In this document: piece after piece, positions 11,301-19,100 of the stretch
How positions within the stretch are numbered: the stretch's first letter is position 1
Layout of the letters: each line of letters opens with the position of its first letter
Assembly: GCA_944377145.1 (NCBI GenBank)
Contig: CALWEH010000020.1
Location: 1-46,946 of the forward strand
Length of the DNA: 46,946 bases
From: an uncultured Clostridia bacterium
GTDB lineage: Bacteria; Bacillota; Clostridia; Christensenellales; UBA1242
Reading direction: 5' to 3'
The notes under the pieces: generated by a model
What the model saw: the letters and a program-made list of their open reading frames with translations, nothing else
Told to the model about the DNA's origin: nothing
Database searches by the model: none
Program-made: the position numbers and the translations under genes

Positions 11301-13739
11301 GGAACTAATAAGTCATTTAAATTATATAGTGTAAACCAGCTTACTTATATTACAATGATATTTAATGTTGGATATACAGTAAGTGGTAATAGTTATATTA
11401 TAGGTAGAGTTTTCTATGTATTAGAAGTGGCAAATGATATTAAAATAGGAATGAATAGTTTAGATGAAACAAATAATATTATAGACTTATATTTAGGTTC
11501 ACCTGTTTATATAAATTCAGGTAATGGAACAATTATAGATTTATTAGAAAGTGAGAGAACAGAGGGGTTAGTTACATATTATAATAATGTATATATAACT
11601 CTTGAACGTTATTCAGATGGTTCAACTATTGAAAATAATAGGGCTTTATATAATGGAAGCGGAAGCAATTCTAGATTAAGTGCTAGTGAAGTGGATAATT
11701 ATTTAACCTTTACTATTGATGATAATAGTGTTGCGGATAATTTAAAAGGAAAGCTAGATGTTAACAGTCAAGGAAAGTTGACAATAACAGAGAATAGTGA
11801 AGGTAGATTTAAATTAATAGTTGGTTCACAAACAGTTACAGGATATTATGAAGAATTTATAATAGATGTACATTCTGTATATGATGTCCAAGCTAGATAT
11901 GATAGTAGTATAGATGTTAATAATGGTTCTGGATATAGATCTGGAGAAGCAGTTAGATTAATATTAACAGATGAACAAATTTCTAATGAATATGCCTTTA
12001 ATATAAGACAAGTATCTTATGGTAAAAATTCTGCAGGAGAAGATGATGTGAATTATTCAGCTATTACTGAAGATTCAATATCATATCAAATGGCAGTATT
12101 TAGCAATAGCAGTACAATAAGTGAAATTAAAGCTTATGAGTGGGGAGAAAGTTGGGAAACAGCTAGCCTTTCAGCTATTGCAGATAATTCCAATGCTAAG
12201 GAATATGAATTAGAATTACCTTTCGTTCCTTTCTCTAATTCTGGCTCTATTGAGTTTTACATAGTAAGTGTAAGAATAAAAATAGAGGTTAATGGTGATT
12301 CAAGCTACTATTTTGCTAATTATAGAGTATATAATTCTACTAATATAATTACAAATGATTATTATTCATCTAATAAAACTATTGTATATGAAGAAGGTTC
12401 TTGGGCAGGTGGCGGAAACAGCATTGTGTTTATGGATATGAACAATGCAGGCTTATATGCAGGAGTTAGTATTTTATTAGAAGAACCTAGTGATTGGGAA
12501 ACTAATTATACATCTTACTATCAAAAATCTGATAATAAATATACCCTTATTACAGGCGAGTCAGCTCCTACATTTGATTCAGGAGTATATTATCAAAAGA
12601 ATCCTATAATGTCTCAAATAGAAAATGGAAATGAAATAGAAAATGGAAATGTAACAATTTATGCTAAATATATAAAAGGTGGCGAAGAAACAGAATCTAC
12701 TCTTCAAGCGAGTGGAAGTGATGAGATATCAATAACTCTTCCTGAAGTAATGTTTGAGAACTCAACTAGCTTCTATATTATATTAAAAGATAATACTACA
12801 GGTGCAGAAATTTTAAATGATGAATGGGTTATAAAAAGTAATGTAGAAATAACTCCTAAATCCACTTTACCTTTAACTGAATTGTTCTTGCGTAGTGAAA
12901 TTGCAAATCAGGATTATTATAATGTAAAGATAATAGGTTTGTTAGCTAGTGCTACAGATGCTGATTTCACTCAATTTGTAGAAAATGCTTCAAGTGCAAG
13001 TATTGAGCCGAAAGCTGATATTGGCAACTATGACTTATATTTAGTAACATATACTGGACAAGAAAGTGGCTGTACTGTATTTACAAATACAGCTCAATAT
13101 TATGTGTTAGTAGGTGCAGAAAATGCTATTGGGTTTGATTTTAATGGAGGAAATTATTACATTAATTTAACTATAGATCAATCAAGTATTTCAAATGATA
13201 ATAATATAGATTTAAACAACTTTATTAAAGTATGGGGATATATTTCTGGATTTACACCAGTTAAAAAAATTGGTACATTAGTAGAAAAAGTTGATGATAC
13301 ATCAAATGCAAATGTTTCTATATCTGGTACTACAATTACACTTAGCAATATTGATTCATATACATCTAACTTTAGTGTGAGAGTAAAGGTTAGCTCAAAT
13401 GGAGTTTCAAGAGAAATTGAAGTATATTTCAACTTTATATTTACAGCCAAAGAAATAGATGAAAATGGATATATGCCATATAGTGAGACTTTAGCTACAT
13501 ATATATCTAACTTAACTGTTGGTGAGGTTATTAATGATAGTGAGTTAAGAGCTGAATTATTAAATATGGTTAAATTCAATGGCAATTCAATATCTACAGA
13601 TCAATATTCTAGATATACAGTTAAGTTATATTCTAACGATGACGGCAATCCATATTATGAAATAGAGTATCAATATAATTATGCTGGAATAAGTTATTCA
13701 AGAATATTTAAGATTAACAAAACTAATGCGTCCAATTAG
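2316..13739 (+). CDS. Giant (3807-residue) membrane-anchored surface protein with scattered YY modules
   Basis: Not recognised as a named protein. The N-terminus (KRILKIFG, then a hydrophobic stretch at about 8-30, then acidic GGFDEEK) is a signal peptide or, more likely, an uncleaved signal anchor; there is no lipobox. The remaining ~3770 residues are rich in Asn, Ser, Thr, Ile and Tyr with alternating hydrophobicity, as in stacked Ig-like beta domains. About six related segments of roughly 40 residues occur near 695-745, 1110-1152, 1538-1579, 1679-1722, 2062-2112 and 3387-3432; the best share W-E-T-N-Y-T-x-Y-Y, a Y-x-x-x-x-G turn, A-P-x-F and T-Y-Y. No catalytic motif, LPXTG or C-terminal membrane segment is visible; it ends in NKTNASN. 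The start is supported by AAGGGG ahead of ATG and a perfect promoter. The frame is open throughout. An adhesin or envelope-scaffold role is inference. Confidence 0.8.
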   Translation: MVKRILKIFGIVCLCAVALVGGVVAYLAITGGFDEEKIPPTSISFESTNMQVLYDVRGSEEDNIFSFTILAQPEGVTERECTIKLSNSSLITFKHKVNGKWEDYTSNVFYLNTPIYFTVNNITDENVQSYNDGNLTLTVEANGLLQTTMTMSIDRNITSISFKDQANEDNNKITNGLFGYELDAESSQNVEQHLEGVINQDYELEFLSAPLMALKPFANRDAKIYEIYYVEAGQPKLLTHEGEEVRLQVVNDQGEIHYEDCSFLRYDLDSGNYVLNSANATSYEFKLAAYKNYADQELYSTQTDLSLDDRLTYMLQKKVIINVSGTEADNISFESNSNDITLNLLQDNNFIVNNFNLQEPGLTNLGLTLTKQSGVEITSRYTEVEFLDSSNFYTGNLEWNLEVTSNSGDTTSARIIFYNDTSYGSRRSMVLGMAEYGIEENINFYTTLTTATSSTGIVYLLKLQDSITNPQHEIEFRLTPDSVSGKMLTLIEPTSSTDSKCMTIRGEGVDTSNYNDAKFISGNRLVLGEKRAAQNTDEQNGLNTVGEIYTFKALREGVYLVFLGKDTSQSQYAEFINQYFETSIQYDMEDGKNSIITIKPIDGRFIQNWQISLYGIVVNNDGYYNYTRDFYKVTLNSVGAEVEVIGENQSGVGELLLPIIVNEDLDYSSPQYIDTLAWVNQGSYTEMLMFAPKVEYLLLAEQPANWETNYTDYYYYDGGYNGVQAEGGAPVFTTNTYYRKVENNYRFVEQINFVHNDVRYFLLGFIDDNNNFVNQLVATGINSNSKIYPVVPQTKYLTDQKRLQHADEYVNELLKSSERDIISIAYIDSVQESICIEVNNSFALGSTIYICNDNGSGKYVPDTSVGYVITNLEVGVDNVIITTKSNEVEHIFTISYIDYDNTKLNILSDYFNENKYINVISYFDFGSAQSTVKPDINFSGDYFENDVCNSVVGNEYNIIERHENITLNKDGEIATEDNKAVGEYIAKTELTIDISTGNDILNYIKESFELVAHEYNQFNEMVRFNSDAIEFSTINFIAEAEGSVARLESEFTAVDTLNDGNYIVIAWRYTAGQEEVEFLADKLYIKSREINEYIIDLNSTAYIATIENSESIENWANVYSNYYKQEGDNLVQASGADTYIPNTYYTLTQYTGEIRYQIVVGYNNGEYTTIVYAMDTMDNAENHLYKLNEGVYEYISTSLDKAFDVYENGGWINYLPFYAEDIEYTIEQNDYISTNNGINVIKISNQYEDINIYNNINPSKVATIKVKIVDDGNFAFDVAQNINSNSKQAEITVTFTYNEGSLINLASSLTAQITDLEIRDINNNDITSQYTRVNDMLYVLTSEYNNNQAGGWTNYIELKYDNGWIVSRNLFINVEMDVVFSCVLGEKQCAIVFSNPYQIYKSTTNTTSAIYGNTKYILAQAIGENLEVDERYLYTLQNFSKAYSFAIINNYNADKINVERDDGLLVFNVPNVSERTAITFTITYNDEAIDSFTLDVLPNGFITNNSNITLDDYNNNEYDLSTLNIKSYNSNIEYYSYSEYVPINNFIDDNTYIYQNGEYVKIEGEMQNVQYYAHAWEDVKASEYTYQIFTDSDFTEVYNVDIIDINVENNLLTVLSPINLQGVYYIQLNPKVGDIDVGSVKIVVNTRSNILANNIELIAKENETYTLNDLKEMYKLLRENDEFVKVDSYIDGKTYKKVGESYELMTTDEGGDYYIRQGELVDILWIDTLNTNLKITYNYDNLTISQKGNVLTYNNTNYEKIEGQYNFTNYIYNAFTNTITDINGENVEFKTAGENILYNNEFIYCKNNAYIFVNGNEIIVISSETSGKKIYTFTLENNERLYTVVNLDELISLQIVYDSFGGDNAEEGKVCDIDYTIDLIFDINGVNSLIKSNSLSISVLPYVVTASEIDRTIVAGQKINLDDIFYKNDANISSISYTIISQTLSSTGDNKIIAVQQGNKYIANIQITLNYIDNSSYTYQEELIVVSQYMVGIDYPFNIESGRGENVFNASIDELTDDINGGYYDNSDIADWLDKDTFKFDLALKGDIINLNEDNLLNISRYQVYKRLTSATTYEANKYYRYNKGQYELLTLDTAPEDWNNFVNFFTKEVNNTPRIEIVAVSASIGGNHLQNVRNNIIISGSQIAISGSFSLTGYVAFKVYYSTQTDSSYGYYFIKIVDDTNFDMVRVEEGRNSQTISIDASNSPEILSAIRNSGYDISSVANISNSFISNNNIYLFMIDNYDNAGNKLNFAQEGEKYIYPGQLIENNQIIYQPKSTSTIKLAVVLHNGTSVVYLCNYNIVITSNVELILGDGVTEENEDYNVYVAPDIEYSYTTASNNSIDITSYITIASQTLTEVKIDSSKQYSEGLTFSNVTEADTSYISVILNEQEIAKIQNNTITLTKAISTPVSFYLSLTYSGGFVAYIKINIQAYDEISNNGTVFDIGQYQNGTFNASKDLSTIIGSYTGNLTLQYSSLRDGVYADIPESTGYIVYKDGDYLNFVQTANTQIIYVKAILNDIVQPIERVFSFNIAPSINIETNLGQDAENAISADIQNYDETAVLTSTGSRLDVGITANSLTISAGSTTCLKVNVGNISSVKFNLYDSTQLANQYFTSNGEIELTSSGKLTFVHSAKDVNLRLYITIINGDLSYDQIVLYITLPKTYDIESVYRVNGATYETMVQTSSIDLTLGSDNDITTHLFGSESADITDVNKSRFKITLVNGNSYYGEENLAGLGVVDKTNPNYLSITEDVSSTTGIVNISYDILTFNSTGIAVLNIKNFTMDNAITYQINVQTAEADYNNITFNSNLLTIKDESLGEYISSTTSQLTSGFIFAYTPYQINSTDGQYGNIIAVLEEGSASLTFKVNEDERFRNQILIDSISLSGNFAKFTVYIITMNGISKTVTLIVTNLDIQYGYSPENDFEEVYANTEGYKFTDNISSGKPRLSITNNTDDILTTGGYSFDYLGSTIGIINSIEDDFVPTYSPDNKDMIDYDGTNKSFKLYSVNQLTYITMIFNVGYTVSGNSYIIGRVFYVLEVANDIKIGMNSLDETNNIIDLYLGSPVYINSGNGTIIDLLESERTEGLVTYYNNVYITLERYSDGSTIENNRALYNGSGSNSRLSASEVDNYLTFTIDDNSVADNLKGKLDVNSQGKLTITENSEGRFKLIVGSQTVTGYYEEFIIDVHSVYDVQARYDSSIDVNNGSGYRSGEAVRLILTDEQISNEYAFNIRQVSYGKNSAGEDDVNYSAITEDSISYQMAVFSNSSTISEIKAYEWGESWETASLSAIADNSNAKEYELELPFVPFSNSGSIEFYIVSVRIKIEVNGDSSYYFANYRVYNSTNIITNDYYSSNKTIVYEEGSWAGGGNSIVFMDMNNAGLYAGVSILLEEPSDWETNYTSYYQKSDNKYTLITGESAPTFDSGVYYQKNPIMSQIENGNEIENGNVTIYAKYIKGGEETESTLQASGSDEISITLPEVMFENSTSFYIILKDNTTGAEILNDEWVIKSNVEITPKSTLPLTELFLRSEIANQDYYNVKIIGLLASATDADFTQFVENASSASIEPKADIGNYDLYLVTYTGQESGCTVFTNTAQYYVLVGAENAIGFDFNGGNYYINLTIDQSSISNDNNIDLNNFIKVWGYISGFTPVKKIGTLVEKVDDTSNANVSISGTTITLSNIDSYTSNFSVRVKVSSNGVSREIEVYFNFIFTAKEIDENGYMPYSETLATYISNLTVGEVINDSELRAELLNMVKFNGNSISTDQYSRYTVKLYSNDDGNPYYEIEYQYNYAGISYSRIFKINKTNASN
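4399..4551 (+). repeat. YY module, copy 1 of the giant protein
   Basis: Encodes a segment with PANWETNYTDYYYY, then GAPVF and TNTYYRK. The 20 bases at 4429-4448 are identical to 12493-12512 in the last copy, 8 kb away. Confidence 0.65.
12475..12612 (+). repeat. YY module, last copy of the giant protein
   Basis: Encodes PSDWETNYTSYYQKS, then YTLITGESAPTF and GVYYQK. It is closely related to the module at 4399-4551, including a 20-base identical stretch. Copies between them (about 5643-5770, 6929-7053, 7351-7482 and 8500-8652) are more diverged. Confidence 0.65.
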
Positions 13740-13765
13740 AAAAATTTAACAAGGCATAATAAAAT

Positions 13766-13797
13766 AAAAACAAATGGTGTTTAGCCATTTGTTTTTT
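13766..13797 (+). terminator. Rho-independent terminator of the giant gene
   Basis: AAAAACAAATGG (from 13766) pairs with CCATTTGTTTTT (from 13785) around a seven-base loop, ending in a T-run to 13797. Confidence 0.9.
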
Positions 13798-13830
13798 ACT
13801 AATAAAAAATAATATAAATTTGCAAAATTA

Positions 13831-13859
13831 TTGACAAAGTAAAAAAAGTTTTATAATAT
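13831..13859 (+). promoter_or_regulatory. Promoter of the small gene-sepF-lspA-rluD unit
   Basis: TTGACA (13831-13836) is followed by TATAAT (13852-13857) with a 15-base spacer; the overlapping TAATAT (13854-13859) would give 17. Either fits transcription into the gene at 13892. Confidence 0.7.
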
Positions 13860-13891
13860 ATTGTTAAATATATAATAATCGAGGTGATGAT

Positions 13892-14137
13892 ATGGCTTTA
13901 ACTAAAAAAGAATTTGAAAGCAAGTGTATAGAAGTTATTGAATCTATCATATTGTCAAATATTAATAATGTGAGAAAAGATGCTATAAATATTTCAGAAA
14001 AGATGATTGAAAAAGCAAAATCGAAAAATTGCCCTAAGGCAGTAATTGATATTTATGAGCGTGTTCATGAAGAATTTAAAATTGCTAGCGACAAAGAATA
14101 TGAAATATTAAAAAAACAATTATTTAGTAAAAAATAG
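13892..14137 (+). CDS. Small charged helical protein of unknown function, upstream of sepF
   Basis: 81 residues, not recognised. It is rich in Lys, Glu and Ile, with heptad-like hydrophobic spacing across most of its length, so it is probably all-helical and cytoplasmic; there is no signal peptide or membrane segment. A very strong GAGGTGAT Shine-Dalgarno (13881-13888) precedes the ATG. It is the first gene after a near-consensus promoter and ends ten bases before sepF, whose Shine-Dalgarno overlaps its stop, so the two are likely co-expressed. A link to cell division is inferred from position only. Confidence 0.72.
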   Translation: MALTKKEFESKCIEVIESIILSNINNVRKDAINISEKMIEKAKSKNCPKAVIDIYERVHEEFKIASDKEYEILKKQLFSKK

Positions 14138-14146
14138 GAGTAAAAT

Positions 14147-14581
14147 ATGGGATTTGGTGATTGGCTAATGCGGGGGTTAGGCTTTGACTCCAAAAAAAAA
14201 GATAAAACTGTAACAGAACAAAAAGATGATAAATATGCTAACTTTAATATGCATATAAAAGAAGGTGGCGCTACAAGTGAAAACACTCCTATTAGAAATA
14301 ATTTTCAACCAGATGCATTAAATTTGGGAGTGAGAGATAATTTTATAATATTTTGTCCAACCACAATGAAAGAAATTCAAAGTGCAGTAGATTGTTTGCG
14401 TCAAAATCAATCTGTTATGCTTGATCTTGAAAAAATTGGTGATGAAGATAGAATGCGTGTGCTAGATTTTGTTAGTGGGGCTATTTATGGTCTTAATGGA
14501 AGTATTCATAGATATAAAGACGACAGTTTTATTTTAACTCCAGAAGGCAAAAAAATTCTAACTCCAGAAAAGAGGAATTAA
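14147..14581 (+). CDS. sepF: Cell division protein SepF
   Basis: SepF binds FtsZ and the membrane and aligns FtsZ filaments at the division septum in Gram-positive bacteria. The protein has 144 residues, near the family norm. The N-terminal MGFGDWLMRGLGF is the amphipathic membrane-targeting helix, followed by a variable linker to about residue 60. The C-terminal domain contains F-C-P-T-T-M-K-E-I, V-M-L-D-L-E-K and R-V-L-D-F-V-S-G-A-I-Y-G-L-x-G-S-I, the SepF signature, and ends ILTPEGKK. AGGAG before the ATG overlaps the preceding stop. Its stop TAA shares its last A with the lspA ATG, so translation is probably coupled. Confidence 0.92.
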   Translation: MGFGDWLMRGLGFDSKKKDKTVTEQKDDKYANFNMHIKEGGATSENTPIRNNFQPDALNLGVRDNFIIFCPTTMKEIQSAVDCLRQNQSVMLDLEKIGDEDRMRVLDFVSGAIYGLNGSIHRYKDDSFILTPEGKKILTPEKRN

Positions 14582-15060
14582 TGAAAGTTAAAACAAAATA
14601 TATATTAATGGGAATAATTGTTGTATTAGCATTGATTATAGATTTAGTTTCAAAACATTTTTTTAGCGATATAGAATACACTCAAATTATTCCTTATTTA
14701 ATTGCATTTCAAACTAATGGGGGAAATAGTGGTGCTGCATTTGGTATTTTTTCAAAAAGCACTACTTTTTTGATAGTATTTAGCATTTTAATAGTGGGTG
14801 TTATCATATTTATTGATATAAAGATGAGAATAACAAATAAATTATATACAGTAGGAATAGGTTTGATTTTAGCCGGAGCGTTAGGAAATTTTTTTGATAG
14901 AATTACATTGGGATATGTGAGAGATTTTATTATGTTTGATTTTTGGAAATCTTTTCCTATATTTAATTTTGCAGATTGCTGTATAGTAATTGGCGCAATA
15001 TTGGTTTGTATATATTTTATATTTTTAACAAAGGTTAATAGCGATGGAAAAAATAATTAG
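14581..15060 (+). CDS. lspA: Lipoprotein signal peptidase (signal peptidase II)
   Basis: An integral membrane aspartyl protease that removes signal peptides from diacylglyceryl-modified prolipoproteins. It has 159 residues and four hydrophobic segments, as expected. The catalytic aspartates are D106 in LGNFFDR and D132 in FNFAD; the conserved TNGGNSGAAFG lies near 45-55. The start overlaps the sepF stop by one base, and the last 17 bases overlap the following pseudouridine synthase. lspA next to an RluD-type gene is a standard arrangement in Firmicutes. Confidence 0.95.
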   Translation: MKVKTKYILMGIIVVLALIIDLVSKHFFSDIEYTQIIPYLIAFQTNGGNSGAAFGIFSKSTTFLIVFSILIVGVIIFIDIKMRITNKLYTVGIGLILAGALGNFFDRITLGYVRDFIMFDFWKSFPIFNFADCCIVIGAILVCIYFIFLTKVNSDGKNN

Positions 15061-15940
15061 CAATATTGAAGATGAGAGATTGGATATATATTTATCTCAA
15101 CAATATCCACAATGCTCTAGATCTTATATTAAAACTTTAATAGATAAAAGTTGTATAACAGTAAATTCTAAAATTGTAAAAGCAGGGTATAAGTTGAAAG
15201 TGGGAGATGAGATATTAATTGATTTTCCAAAAGTTGAAAAAATCTCAGCAGAACCTCAAAATATACCTTTAAATATTGTGTATGAAGATAGCGATTTATT
15301 AGTTATAAACAAACAAGCAGGTCTTGTAGTTCACCCATGTAGTACTACAAAAAGTGGAACTTTAGTAAATGCTCTAATGTATCATATTAAAGATTTAAGC
15401 ACTATAAATGGAGTATTGCGTCCAGGAATTGTCCATAGATTAGATAAAGATACAGCAGGACTTATGTTAGTGGCAAAAAATGATAATGCTCATAAAAAAT
15501 TGCAACAGCAATTAAAAGATAAAACTCTAAATAGAGAATATTATGCTCTTGTAAAAGGTAAAATCAAACAAGATTTTCATATAGAAGGTTATTTAGGCAG
15601 AAATCCTCGCAACCGCAAACAGATGGCTTTAGTAACGTCAAATCTAGGTAAATATAGTTATACTGATTTTTATGTATATAAAGTGTTTGAGCAATACACT
15701 TTATTAAGATGTGTATTAAAAACAGGAAGAACTCATCAAATTAGAGCACATTTAAAAAGTATAAATCATCCAATAGTAGGAGATGAGCTTTACGGCGGAG
15801 TGGATAAAAATATAAAAACTAATGGGCAGCTGCTATTTGCATATAAAATTAGTTTTATTCACCCAACTAGTAATAAATTAATGACTTTTACTGCAAATTT
15901 ACCTGAGAATTTTTCAAACATTTTAGAGAAGTTGAAGTGA
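15044..15940 (+). CDS. RluA/RluD-family 23S rRNA pseudouridine synthase
   Basis: Converts uridine to pseudouridine in RNA; the RluD-like members act on 23S rRNA helix 69, but the exact site cannot be read from sequence. It has 298 residues: an N-terminal S4 RNA-binding domain (about 12-60; SRSYIKTLIDKSCITVNSK) and a catalytic domain with the invariant HRLDKDTAGL motif, D134 being the catalytic aspartate. K-T-G-R-T-H-Q-I-R-A-H follows near 225-235. The start lies inside lspA, implying translational coupling. It ends with TGA, showing that TGA is a stop here. No convincing terminator was found before 16048. Confidence 0.92.
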   Translation: MEKIISNIEDERLDIYLSQQYPQCSRSYIKTLIDKSCITVNSKIVKAGYKLKVGDEILIDFPKVEKISAEPQNIPLNIVYEDSDLLVINKQAGLVVHPCSTTKSGTLVNALMYHIKDLSTINGVLRPGIVHRLDKDTAGLMLVAKNDNAHKKLQQQLKDKTLNREYYALVKGKIKQDFHIEGYLGRNPRNRKQMALVTSNLGKYSYTDFYVYKVFEQYTLLRCVLKTGRTHQIRAHLKSINHPIVGDELYGGVDKNIKTNGQLLFAYKISFIHPTSNKLMTFTANLPENFSNILEKLK

Positions 15941-15949
15941 AATTTAACA

Positions 15950-16092
15950 TTCGACAAAACTAGCTTTTTTTCGTCTAATAAATTTTAAATCATATTAACA
16001 AACTAAAAATGTTAGCAATGATAAAAAGATTTTATTAATTTATGCAATTTGTCGAAAAATTTGTTGACAAAAATATAAATATTATTTAAAAT
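15950..16092 (+). promoter_or_regulatory. Promoter of the 1156-residue surface protein, with two Spo0A-box-like sites
   Basis: TTGACA (16064-16069), 17 bases, then TAAAAT (16087-16092). Eight bases before the -35 is TTTGTCGAA (16048-16056), which contains TGTCGAA, the core of the Spo0A-binding '0A box'; the reverse copy TTCGACAAA lies at 15950-15958. The promoter is seen directly; control by Spo0A is inference, since no spo0A gene is in the window. Confidence 0.6.
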
Positions 16093-16125
16093 AGCATTGT
16101 TAAACAAAATATGGGAGACTAATCA

Positions 16126-19100
16126 ATGAAAAAATTATCTAAGTTTATTTATTCAATTTTAGCATTTGCTTTGATTACTTGTATGGCTATATTTAATCCT
16201 GCAATTAGTTTTGTTGATGCTGAAGCAAGTTTGCCTACAGATGGCAATAATGTAGCATTTTCTTCTACAAAAATTGCTGGAACTATTAAAGATGGAAATG
16301 AATTTAAAATTCCTATGCCAGATGTAAAAAATGCTATAGAAGGGGCTCAAAAATTTATTGAAGTAAAAGATAGAAGTGGCTATACTTACACATATGAAAT
16401 TGGTGTAGCATATTCTGGTAGCTATTTTGAGTTGTATAATAGTAGCGATGCTATTACTACTGAGCCAAGTGAAGTGGCATATATTAAACCTGCAAAAATA
16501 GGAAGAGGTAGCTATACAGTTAGATATAAAGTAGTTCAAGGAGATAAAACTTATTATTCTAATAGCCAAACTGTTCAAGTTGAGGGAGTGACTTATAGCT
16601 GGGAATTTAATAAAGAAAATACTGCTAAGAATATAATTCCTTCAGTAACTGCTAGTGGAACTAGTTATACATTGCCTTTACCAACAATTGTTAATAGCGA
16701 TGATGAAGTTGCACATGAATATACTGATGCAAGCAATATAGTTATTACTAAAAATAGTGAGGCTTTAACTGTAAATGAATCACCTGAATTTAGATTTGAA
16801 AATGGTCAAGTAATATTTACTCCTACATTAGCGTCTGGAGATGATGTTACAACTTATGTTATTAGATATAAATCTTTAGAGCCATCTCTTGCAGATAGAA
16901 CATATATTGTTAAGGTAGAAAGCGGATATAGTAATAGTGCAGAATTAGAAGTTAAACATAATAGTATTACAAATGTTCAAATAGCAGCTAATACTACTTT
17001 CCCAACACCAAATGTTACAGATAAAACTCATAATAAATCTAGTGTTGAAGTTAACACTTATATCACAATTAAAAAGGGTGGTCAAACAGTAAAAGAATTA
17101 AATCCTAACGAATTTAATTATATTTTCGAAACTACAGGAACTTACACTATTTATTATCGTGTAGTTGATGCTTATGGTAATGAAGCTACAAGTGCAGGCT
17201 ACTCAATTTCAGTAAATGATAGAGCACCTTATATAATTGAGTATGCTAAAGATTATGATACAAGTGAGCCTAATTGGGAAGATAATGTTATAACAGGAAT
17301 AGATTATGCTGTTCCTACTCAAATAGGTTATTCAGGATTTACTCTACCTGCTATATATGCAAAAGATTATAAAGATAGTTATGAGAATTTAACATTTAAA
17401 CGTATTCTTGAAAATAAAGATGATAGTAATGAATATTATGATTTAGATAAAACTGGTGAGCATGGAAATGGTGCACTTTTAGAAGATAATGGATTTGATG
17501 CATTTAGCAAGAGTATTTATTTTGAATTCCCAGAAAGTGATCCTTCTGTTCATGCTGGAGAAGTGTATAAATTAAAATATTCTGCTATAGACTCAAATGG
17601 AAATGAAGTGTTTGCTACTCAATATGAAATTAAAATTACAAATGTTGATGCTGAAGCTTATAATATTGATAAAGGATTAACTATATATTTCCCAGGAATT
17701 ACTCAAAATCTAGATCCTCAATCAGAGTTGAGTTTTACAACTGCTACAGCAAAAGAAAGTCCTGCTGATGATAATTTGGTTGCAGATGAAAGAGTTGAGG
17801 TTAGAACATATTATTATTACGGTTCTAAAAATGCTTTAGATACAGCTTTAGAGCAATATATTGCAGAGTTTAAAGAAAGTCATGAGAATTATAATGAAAA
17901 ATATGCTTATCAATTTGATGATTTCTATGCTTCATTTAATGAAACAAATCCTTTATATGAATTATATAGTGAAGATGGAAAAACTTCAATCAAATTAGAA
18001 GGTTATGTAAATCAAAAAACAGTGACAATATTCGCTGTGGGAATAAATGATCAGCAACAATTTGTAGTAAAAGCACATGAAGTTGGAATTAATAATACTA
18101 CAAACGATTTTGTAGCACCTATAATTGAAAGTGTTACAGATAGCTATTCTACACAATTAAATGGAGCTAGTAAATTTAATCAAAATTATACAGTAACATT
18201 GCCATCTGTTCAGTTTAGTGACGCAGAAGATGATAGCTTGCAGGTTGATATAACTTGTTATGTGGACACTCCTGATCAAACAGTAGGAGTTAGCATTTAT
18301 GAATTTATGAAAAATGGAATTCAATTAGCTAAAATAGATACAACTTATGCAGGAACATATTATGTAACTTATACAGCTACAGATGATGCTGGAAATACTA
18401 CAACATATATTTCAACATTTGAAGTGGCTAAAACAGCAAAACCTCATATTGAAGTTGAAAATGGTTCTAATATTTCAATTACAGTTGGGGAAGAAGTTAA
18501 TTTCATAACAAATTTAGTAGGTGATGGTGAATATGAAGATGTAAAATACACTATTAGTTGGGGAGATAATAAACCTAGTGGTTTAGGATCTGGAAATAAT
18601 AGCTTTGTATTTAATAAACCTGGAACTTATGTTGCTACAATTAGCGCTGAATACACTATGAATGAGGTTACAGGAATTAAAGTTGAACCTAGTGTAACTG
18701 TAACAATAGTTGTTAGTGAACCTACAATATCTTGGGATAGTGATACTGAAGCTTTGATTACTACTGATCGCACAGCAGATATTAATGAAAGAATTGTATT
18801 GCCTATTGTATATGCAGAACAAAATGGTGAAATGCTTCAAGCTGTTCCTACAGTAGTTCGTCTTGGTGATGATGGGGAAGAAATCGAGGTTGAAGTAAAA
18901 CTAGATGAAGAAACTTTTGAAAGCTATTATTTTATAGCAGATACAAATGGTGTATATACAGTAACATATACAGCAACTAGTGCTTATGGAACTTCAACTA
19001 AGAGCTTTAATGTTACTTGTGGGGACTATTATGAGCCTATAATTAATATAGAAAACAATAAATTGCAAGATTCTGAAATAACTTATAATGGAACTGATAT

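Noticed and set aside
2316..13739. Giant frame as a phage tail or polyketide-type protein
   Set aside because: It has a membrane anchor, its own promoter and terminator, no phage genes nearby and no enzyme motifs.
14065..14286. Minus-strand open frame across the small gene and sepF
   Set aside because: Overlaps two supported genes and has no start signals.
16159..16578. Minus-strand frame with regular Ile/Ser/Asn content inside the surface protein gene
   Set aside because: Mirror of biased codons; no promoter or Shine-Dalgarno. 18583-18840 likewise.
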